Assembly (NCBI RefSeq): GCF_030166655.1
Contig: NZ_CP126446.1
Coordinates: forward strand, 3,968,001-4,032,000
DNA: 64,000 nucleotides
Reading direction: 5' to 3'
Source: Pontibacillus chungwhensis
GTDB lineage: Bacteria; Bacillota; Bacilli; Bacillales; BH030062
Shown: piece by piece, positions 58,341 to 64,000 of the stretch
How the letters are laid out: each line of letters opens with the position of its first letter
Numbering within the stretch: the first letter of the stretch is position 1
Program-made: the position numbers and the translations under genes
The notes under the pieces: model-generated
Database searches by the model: none
What the model saw: the letters and a program-made list of their open reading frames with translations, nothing else
Told to the model about the DNA's origin: nothing

Positions 58341-60057
58341 AGTTACCCGCCCCCTTTTGTTGCTGAGATTCGTATAACGTTTGATAAAATGGATTGTTTG
58401 TTAGCAACTCATTATGAGTCCCTATCCCCTGCACTTCTCCTTCATGTAGGAGGAGCAGTTGATCCGCTTCCTTTACTGAACTTATTTTCTGGGCAATAAT
58501 GAATACGGTATAAGGAAGGCGGCTTAACTTTCTTAAAATTTCTGATTCTGTCTTCGCATCTAAAGCACTTGTACTATCGTCTAATATTAATACATCGGGC
58601 TTTTTCATAAGTGCTCTCGCTATACAGATCCTCTGCTTTTGCCCACCTGAGAAATTCACACCCTTTTGACCGATTTTGGTATCAAACCCTTTCGGTAAGG
58701 CTTTTATAAATTCATATATTCCAGCATCCATTGTAGACTGTCTCAAATCTTCTTCGGTCCCTTCTGGATTTCCCCATAACAAATTCTCTCTTACGGTTCC
58801 AGAAAAGAGATGGGCCTCTTGAGGCACAACTCCCACCTTATCTCTTATTTCTGTTACATCTAACTCATCGCTATTCGTTTCTGCAAATGTAATCTGTCCG
58901 CTTGTTGGCCCGTAAAGTCGGGGGATGAGCTGTGCAAGTGTTGTTTTTCCTGCCCCTGTTTCACCAAGAATGCCGAGCATCTCTCCCTGGCGAACTGTAA
59001 AGCTAATATTCTTTAAGGCAGGGTAGCTCGTTCTTGTAGGGTAAGAAAATGAAACATTGTGAAACGTAACGTCCCCTGCTTGGTAAGCGGCTGTTTGCTT
59101 TTGACCTTGTTCTCCCTTTTGTTCTTTTAAAATGGATTCAATTCTTGAAATGGATGCTCTCCCTCGTGAGAACAGCATAATTAAGAAAGAAAACACCCCA
59201 AAGGAGAACATAATTCGCATACCATAATTGAGAACGGAAACGACTTCACCAGGCTGCGTCCCTCCCCCATTTAATTGATAAGACCCAAACCATAGGATGA
59301 CAATGAGGCTCACGTTCATTCCAAACATAATCATCGGCATTGTTGTCTCCATCAGACGAAGCGCCTTTGTGTTGGCTTTACGTAAAGGACCATTCGCTTC
59401 TTGAAATTGTTGCTGTTCAAAATCTCCACGATCATATGCTTTCACTAACCGCATATTAAATAGATTTTCTCTTATCACATGATTAACCTGATCAAGCTTA
59501 ACCTGAACAGAGCGAAATCGTTTAACCCCCTTCGTCATGACGATGATCATACACCCTAGTAATAAGGGGACGACTAGGAGTAAGATAAGCGCCAGATCCG
59601 GTTCCACCACGAAGGCCATGACAAGTCCAAATAAGATAAAGAGCGGAGCCCGAAGCATAATACGCATGGCCATAAATAAGAGGCTTTGAAGTTGCGTTAC
59701 ATCACTTGTCATTCTGGTCAGTAATGTGGATAGGGAATACGTTTGAAGTTGGGTCGGAAAAAAGTACTGTATTCTCTGAAACATGTCTTTACGTACATTA
59801 TGGGCAACTCCCTGACTCACATTAGCTGCAAAGAAAGAGTTTGTAATTCCTGCTGTAAAAGCAAGAAGGGAAAGTCCTAGCAGAAGCCCTCCCCAGCCCG
59901 CTACAGCGGAAAGGTCTTGTTTTAATACCCCTCTATCGATAATGATCCCCATGATAAGAGGCTGAAGTAGCTCAACGATTAATTCTACAACCATTAAGAG
60001 AAGGGCAATAATTGCAGATCCTTTGTAAACCTTTATGTATGAAGCGATGGTCTTCAT
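58321..60057 (-). CDS. yfiB: Heterodimeric ABC exporter subunit YfiB
   Basis: A 578-residue half-transporter: six-helix ABC_membrane domain, then Walker A ILGETGAGKTT, signature VNFSGGQKQRICIARAL and Walker B DVLILDDSTSALD. The Asp in place of the catalytic Glu makes this the degenerate half of an asymmetric pair, as in BmrC/BmrD. The switch region reads FIIAQKISSV, lacking the normal His. Start MKTIASYIKV with AAGAGGTG upstream. First gene of yfiB-yfiC. Confidence 0.88.
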   Translation of the reverse strand: MKTIASYIKVYKGSAIIALLLMVVELIVELLQPLIMGIIIDRGVLKQDLSAVAGWGGLLLGLSLLAFTAGITNSFFAANVSQGVAHNVRKDMFQRIQYFFPTQLQTYSLSTLLTRMTSDVTQLQSLLFMAMRIMLRAPLFILFGLVMAFVVEPDLALILLLVVPLLLGCMIIVMTKGVKRFRSVQVKLDQVNHVIRENLFNMRLVKAYDRGDFEQQQFQEANGPLRKANTKALRLMETTMPMIMFGMNVSLIVILWFGSYQLNGGGTQPGEVVSVLNYGMRIMFSFGVFSFLIMLFSRGRASISRIESILKEQKGEQGQKQTAAYQAGDVTFHNVSFSYPTRTSYPALKNISFTVRQGEMLGILGETGAGKTTLAQLIPRLYGPTSGQITFAETNSDELDVTEIRDKVGVVPQEAHLFSGTVRENLLWGNPEGTEEDLRQSTMDAGIYEFIKALPKGFDTKIGQKGVNFSGGQKQRICIARALMKKPDVLILDDSTSALDAKTESEILRKLSRLPYTVFIIAQKISSVKEADQLLLLHEGEVQGIGTHNELLTNNPFYQTLYESQQQKGAGNYVENSY

Positions 60058-60134
60058 TATTGAAACACCTCTTGTTTGCTGAATATTCAAATAGTTTATG
60101 ATAAAAAACAGTTCCTTACAAGGCTATAGTGTAG

Positions 60135-60172
60135 AAAAAAGGTCTGTGAACGTACGTACTCAGACCTTTTCG
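60135..60172 (-). terminator. Terminator of the ion-channel-like gene
   Basis: A 10 bp perfect stem, AAAAGGTCTG/CAGACCTTTT, with a 14-base loop, followed by T residues on the minus strand. Confidence 0.7.
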
Positions 60173-60177
60173 TTCTC

Positions 60178-60819
60178 TTATTTAGTTAGATCTTTCTGAA
60201 GGTCTTGATGGCGTTCTGAGGATTTTAGTCTCCCCTTCACAACCCTTTCTCCCTTTTCAATGATCCATTGTAGGGCTAATCCATGTAGCACGACCCCTAA
60301 GATAGACGTAAACACTAGCATAATAATAGAGAACGTGCTGAGCGAAATTCCACTTTGATGCCCGAAAAACAGTAGTTGTCTGCCTATCATAAGGAAGGCA
60401 TCAGAAAATGTTGAGATTTCGCCTTCTGCCATCCACAATAGGGACGATTCAATGGCTAGCAGAGTAGCCATTAACCCAAAAAGAACAATCTTAGACTTAT
60501 AGGTAAGTCGGTTGATAAGGGGTTCTACATAATATTTCGTAATGGTTTTTATACGAAAGAGATAAATAATGCGCACAATACGTGCCATTTGAAAGAATTG
60601 GTCAAAGGGAATCACCGCAACAACTAGAAAGGGGTTCTGTTTCACGAACTCCCATTTATTCTTTGTCAGTACCAGACGGATTAGAAAGTCTATCATAAAG
60701 ATCCCCCATACAATCCAGTTCACCACAGAATCATACGGGCGGTCGCTCCATAATGTCATTATGGTAACCATAACAAGCAGAACCATAATGCCTTCATATA
60801 AACGCTTAAAGATTTTCAT
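60178..60819 (-). CDS. Ion-transport (voltage-sensor-like) membrane protein without a canonical filter
   Basis: A 213-residue protein with about six helices that looks like a small ion_trans protein. The fourth helix carries spaced arginines (RIVRIIYLFRIKTITKY), as in voltage sensors. The segment where a pore loop and GYG filter would stand reads FSDAFLMIGRQLLFFGHQSG, so potassium selectivity is not expected. The tail is basic and helical. GTAAAGGACGAG precedes the ATG. It stands alone. It may be a degenerate channel, a channel of other selectivity or a sensor protein. Confidence 0.65.
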   Translation of the reverse strand: MKIFKRLYEGIMVLLVMVTIMTLWSDRPYDSVVNWIVWGIFMIDFLIRLVLTKNKWEFVKQNPFLVVAVIPFDQFFQMARIVRIIYLFRIKTITKYYVEPLINRLTYKSKIVLFGLMATLLAIESSLLWMAEGEISTFSDAFLMIGRQLLFFGHQSGISLSTFSIIMLVFTSILGVVLHGLALQWIIEKGERVVKGRLKSSERHQDLQKDLTK

Positions 60820-60864
60820 GTTCTCGTCCTTTACATCGCCTTTGCTACTAGTATATCACGATGA

Positions 60865-62436
60865 TTAAAATTCGGACCCTTGCATGTGGAAATTGTTCTT
60901 CCCCTCATTCTTAACCTTATAAAGAGATTGATCTGCTCTCTTTATCAATTCATCCGCTTCATTTCCATGTTCAGGATACAAGCTGACTCCGACGCTTGCA
61001 TGAATCGGGATTTCAATCTTCTCCCGTGAATATGGATTATGCTTAAATCGTTTAAGCAGGGTCTTCACTTCTCCCCTTACATAGTCAGAAGAAGGAATTT
61101 CATCCAAGCAAATAACAAATTCGTCTCCTCCTAGCCTAGCTGCAAACCCCTTTCCGCTAACAAATTCCGTCACTTCCTGAGCCACATGCTTTAGGAATTC
61201 ATCCCCAACTGCATGCCCATACTGGTCATTTACTTGTTTAAAAGAATCTAAATCAAATAGAATGATTGCCATATAGAGAGGACCATGACCTTGAAGTCTT
61301 TCTTCTAAAGATTGGTAGAAAGAACGCCGATTAGGGAGTTGAGTTAACGAGTCATGATAAGCAAGGAAGGAAACTTGTTCTGCCTTTTGCTTCTCAGAGG
61401 TAATATTTCGGATAATGATCATGAAATAAGGCTCTTGGTCAACAAATAAGAAGTCACCGTCAATTAGCAAATGACGGATTTGTCCGTCTTTAACACTCTC
61501 AATCTCCGCTTCAAATTGTCTTACGGGCTGACGTTTTTCGAAAATTTTATCATACAACTCAATCCATTCCTGCTGATGCGTAGCTTGATAGGCTTCAAAT
61601 ACATTTCGACTCTTTATGTTCGCATCTTCTAGGAAGTGTTGGGCTGTCGGGTTCGCTTCTTTAATCATCCCTTTACTATCTACTAACAGAATGGCGTTTG
61701 GATTGAGGGTGAACAAAATCTCATATCGTTTAGAATATGACGATAGGAAATCATATTTCAGCATAGCCATCCTTAACATAAAGCACCAGACAACTCCGGC
61801 AAAGATATAAGGATGAGGGGGTAACCACGGACCAAAATCTATATAACCGAACACGATATTCCATCCTAAAACAAACACAAACGAATATAACAATATATCC
61901 ATGATCCGTTTTCGTTCTAAGGAATCAACCACTTTCCTTTGTTGGACAATCATATAGATAAAGAAAAGGGTTAATATATTCCCAGTTGTAATTGATGCAA
62001 AGTAAGGAACATTATGGATGGGTAACTTCCATATTCCTTGCTGCACAAAGTTACTGCTATTGAACACATTGCTAACAGAGAGTACGGTTACCAGAACAAA
62101 TAAAACAGGTACATAATAAATATATGGACGTAAGCGGGCGGGTATTCGGTATTTGAAGGACGTCACTTCAGCAACAAAGTGAAAACCGAAGCTTGTAAGG
62201 AGAGCACCTACATTACCAAACCAAAATGCGACTAAGGGGGCACTATATTGAATGGGGAGTAAATGACGTATATATTCTTCTAAGAACAACAACATATATC
62301 CCAGAACAATCAAGCTGGCCAGCCGATGGATCTTACTTTGGACATTTCTAAGCAGAACCTCAATGGCCATATAAAACAGAAATAAGAACGGAATTAAGTA
62401 GACAAAGAGACTTACTATAGTCGATTCGACAGTCAT
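60865..62436 (-). CDS. Diguanylate cyclase with 7TM, PAS and GGDEF domains
   Basis: About 523 residues. Seven hydrophobic helices fill residues 1-225 (7TM histidine-kinase-like sensory region), then a PAS domain (RYEILFTLNPNAILLVDSKGMIKEANPTAQHFL) and a GGDEF domain with FLAYHDSLTQLPNRRSF, FDLDSFKQVNDQYGHAVGDEF and an intact active site RLGGDEFVI. No inhibitory RxxD motif is obvious five residues before the active site. It should make c-di-GMP, opposing the EAL enzyme at 33.1 kb. The start is uncertain: ATG at 62436 or at 62466, neither with a strong binding site. Confidence 0.85.
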   Translation of the reverse strand: MTVESTIVSLFVYLIPFLFLFYMAIEVLLRNVQSKIHRLASLIVLGYMLLFLEEYIRHLLPIQYSAPLVAFWFGNVGALLTSFGFHFVAEVTSFKYRIPARLRPYIYYVPVLFVLVTVLSVSNVFNSSNFVQQGIWKLPIHNVPYFASITTGNILTLFFIYMIVQQRKVVDSLERKRIMDILLYSFVFVLGWNIVFGYIDFGPWLPPHPYIFAGVVWCFMLRMAMLKYDFLSSYSKRYEILFTLNPNAILLVDSKGMIKEANPTAQHFLEDANIKSRNVFEAYQATHQQEWIELYDKIFEKRQPVRQFEAEIESVKDGQIRHLLIDGDFLFVDQEPYFMIIIRNITSEKQKAEQVSFLAYHDSLTQLPNRRSFYQSLEERLQGHGPLYMAIILFDLDSFKQVNDQYGHAVGDEFLKHVAQEVTEFVSGKGFAARLGGDEFVICLDEIPSSDYVRGEVKTLLKRFKHNPYSREKIEIPIHASVGVSLYPEHGNEADELIKRADQSLYKVKNEGKNNFHMQGSEF

Positions 62437-62624
62437 ACAAACACACTTCTCTTCATTAGTTTTCATTCATTATATTTAGATTAGCATGAATTACTCATAT
62501 AATTAACTCAAAACGCTTTTTTCAAACCAAATAATAGGCATAAAGATCTACTAATCTCACATTCACCTTACGAATAAGGCTCATGCATATTCGTTTTCAT
62601 TCCCTTCCGTTTATGATAGAGTAC

Positions 62625-62638
62625 TTCGAGTATCGAAA
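62625..62638 (+). promoter_or_regulatory. MarR-type operator before the MFS pump
   Basis: TTCGAGTATCGAAA is the exact reverse complement of TTTCGATACTCGAA in the marR promoter at 21854-21867. It lies 28 bases upstream of the start codon, close to a TATGAT (-10-like) at 62612, where binding would interfere with transcription. Confidence 0.7.
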
Positions 62639-62666
62639 GCACTAAACCTAATATAGGAGGAAAGAT

Positions 62667-64000
62667 ATGCAACAGGAATCAACTCCGCTTTTCAAACAAG
62701 GATACTTTAAGACCATTCTCATTCTCAGTATTGCTGTATGGCTTGTTGTTATGAATACCACAATGTTTAACGTGGCCCTCCCAAATGTCCTTACAGATTT
62801 TGACCTCTCCCCGTCTCAAGGAGCATGGATTGTCTCAGGATATTCGATTGTACTCGCGATCTTTACGATTTCCTACACTCGTCTAAGTGATTACATCCCT
62901 TTGAAACGCTTGTTGATCATTGGAATCATTCTGTTTGCCTCAGCATCAATATTCGGCTATTTCACACAGAATTTCGTCTGGCTTATGATTGCGCGTCTCT
63001 TGCAAGCCGCAGGGGCAGCCGCCATTCCAGGACTGTCTTATGTCTATGCCGGCCGCTTTGTACCAGGCCACCACAGAGGACGAGCCATGGCTTTTATCGC
63101 TTCAGCTTCCTCACTCGGCTTTGGACTTGGTCCCGTATTTGGAGGGGCGATCACAGATTATTTAAGTTGGAATTTCTTATTCGTCTTCACGTTACTAGTC
63201 GTAGCGGTCTTACCTATACTAAATAAGAGGTTACCGAAAGAAGAGACCAAACCAGGACAGTTTGATAAAATCGGTGCTGTATTAACCGGGCTATCGGTTA
63301 CAGCTCTACTGTTGTTTATCTCTACGATTACGTGGTATTACCTGGTGATTGGTCTGGTTTTCATAGGCGGATTATGGTGGCACTTAAATCAGAAAACGTC
63401 CCCTTTTATTCAGCCTGAATTGATTCGAAATAAGTCGTATCGTTTAATTGTCTATATGAGTTACTTAGGCTTTACCACCCACTTTGCCATTCTTGTTCTC
63501 ATGCCTCTAATGTTGAAAAATGTATACGATAAGAATCCGACAACGGTAGGATTAATTATCTTTCCAGGAGCGTTCCTTTCAGCAATAGCAGCTGTCTATG
63601 TAGGACGATTAATCGACCGATACGGAAATATTCGCATCATGCTTCTCGCTCATGTGCTTTTGACAGCATCGACCGTTATCTTTTATTTCCTATCTCCGAT
63701 TAATGAATATATGATTATGTTTGGTTACATGTTTACAAGCTTTGGATTTTCAAGCCTTTCCTCAAGCTCTACAAATGAAGTGTCCCGTTTCCTTCCATCA
63801 GCCCTTATCGGATCAGGGATCGGCCTCAAACAGCTTATCCAATTTGTCGGCTCAGCATCAGGGCCCGTATTAGCAGGATTCTTTTTAGAATTTGGAGATC
63901 AGCAATATTCTGTTGAATCTTTCCAGAACACCTTCCTGTTTATCCTTGTCCTCATGATTTTGTCTTGTCTAATTTTCTGGCAAATGGTAAAAAAATCTAC
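62667..64000 (+). CDS. DHA2-type MFS efflux transporter (Tet(L)-like), partial
   Basis: 444 complete codons; the 3' end lies beyond the window. AGGAGGAAAG precedes the ATG. The start WLVVMNTTMFNVALPNVLTDF and GAWIVSGYSIVLAIFTI match the first helices of 14-helix drug:H+ antiporters. RLSDYIPLKRLL is motif A, RLLQAAGAAAIPGLSYV follows in helix 4, and SLGFGLGPVFGGAI is antiporter motif C. The overall pattern (ARYIP-like GRFVPGHHRGRAMAF, later STVIFYFLSP) is close to Tet(L)/Tet(K), which also move Na+ and K+. A MarR-type operator stands in its promoter. Confidence 0.88.
   Translation, partial: MQQESTPLFKQGYFKTILILSIAVWLVVMNTTMFNVALPNVLTDFDLSPSQGAWIVSGYSIVLAIFTISYTRLSDYIPLKRLLIIGIILFASASIFGYFTQNFVWLMIARLLQAAGAAAIPGLSYVYAGRFVPGHHRGRAMAFIASASSLGFGLGPVFGGAITDYLSWNFLFVFTLLVVAVLPILNKRLPKEETKPGQFDKIGAVLTGLSVTALLLFISTITWYYLVIGLVFIGGLWWHLNQKTSPFIQPELIRNKSYRLIVYMSYLGFTTHFAILVLMPLMLKNVYDKNPTTVGLIIFPGAFLSAIAAVYVGRLIDRYGNIRIMLLAHVLLTASTVIFYFLSPINEYMIMFGYMFTSFGFSSLSSSSTNEVSRFLPSALIGSGIGLKQLIQFVGSASGPVLAGFFLEFGDQQYSVESFQNTFLFILVLMILSCLIFWQMVKKS

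Overview
The window looks like chromosomal DNA of a spore-forming, salt-adapted Bacillaceae (Firmicutes), probably near Halobacillus, Pontibacillus or Thalassobacillus. The reasons are Bacillus-type gene pairs and orders (natK-natR/natA-natB, nadS-niaR/nadB-nadC-nadA, ypmR-ypmS, yfiB-yfiC, cssR-cssS beside htrA), sporulation genes (a gamma-SASP-like gene and a gerP-like cluster), strong GGAGG ribosome binding sites, and a salt-handling gene set (NatAB, a BCCT betaine transporter, ProC, an AGCS sodium symporter). The exact genus is an inference. I saw no rRNA, tRNA, CRISPR array or prophage.

Layout. 0-1.1 kb: the end of an IS3/IS150-type insertion sequence that has landed inside a long inverted-repeat element. 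1.5-6.1 kb (minus strand): acyl-CoA thioesterase, tryptophan dioxygenase and kynureninase, then the NatK/NatR two-component system, divergent from the NatAB ABC exporter (6.2-8.1 kb). 8.6-12 kb: ABC-F protein YfmR, YwbE, a DJ-1/PfpI-type protein and an ABM monooxygenase. 12-16.7 kb: an envelope-stress module, CssS-CssR facing HtrA-PrsA. 16.9-22.8 kb: amino-acid symporter, FAD oxidoreductase, SASP-like gene, MarR-MATE efflux pair, ProC. 23-28.3 kb: complete de novo quinolinate/NAD locus with its repressor NiaR. 28.3-36 kb: YdjM-like membrane protein, methionine gamma-lyase, LysE exporter, DUF1906 protein, an EAL phosphodiesterase behind a structured leader, a Rieske-FAD oxidoreductase and a DUF2188 protein. 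36-41.2 kb: asparagine synthetase, YpmR-YpmS, OpuD-like betaine transporter. 41.4-43.8 kb: a compact cluster with two small heat-shock proteins and five GerP-like spore proteins. 44-50.9 kb: repeats, a YwnB-like reductase, an MFS transporter, UDP-glucose dehydrogenase plus GT4 glycosyltransferase, cysteine synthase. 51-64 kb: CAP-domain lipoprotein, a small unrecognised gene, class 3 lipase, IDEAL-domain protein, HelD, heterodimeric ABC exporter YfiBC, an ion-channel-like protein, a membrane GGDEF protein and a truncated DHA2-type MFS pump.

The intergenic DNA is crowded with repeats. I distinguish four families. A: 120-180 bp long inverted repeats with perfect 13-18 bp outer arms. B and C: elements starting AAAAGCG and ending GGAGCTGGA, set directly after stop codons. 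D: short units of about 56 bp. They nest in one another (D inside A, B inside A, the IS inside A), and two A copies show compensatory changes in their stems. Other signals worth following are an identical palindrome at the marR-MATE promoter and, 41 kb away, at the MFS pump promoter; a possible pseudoknot-plus-terminator leader in front of the EAL gene; and the sHsp/GerP-like spore cluster.
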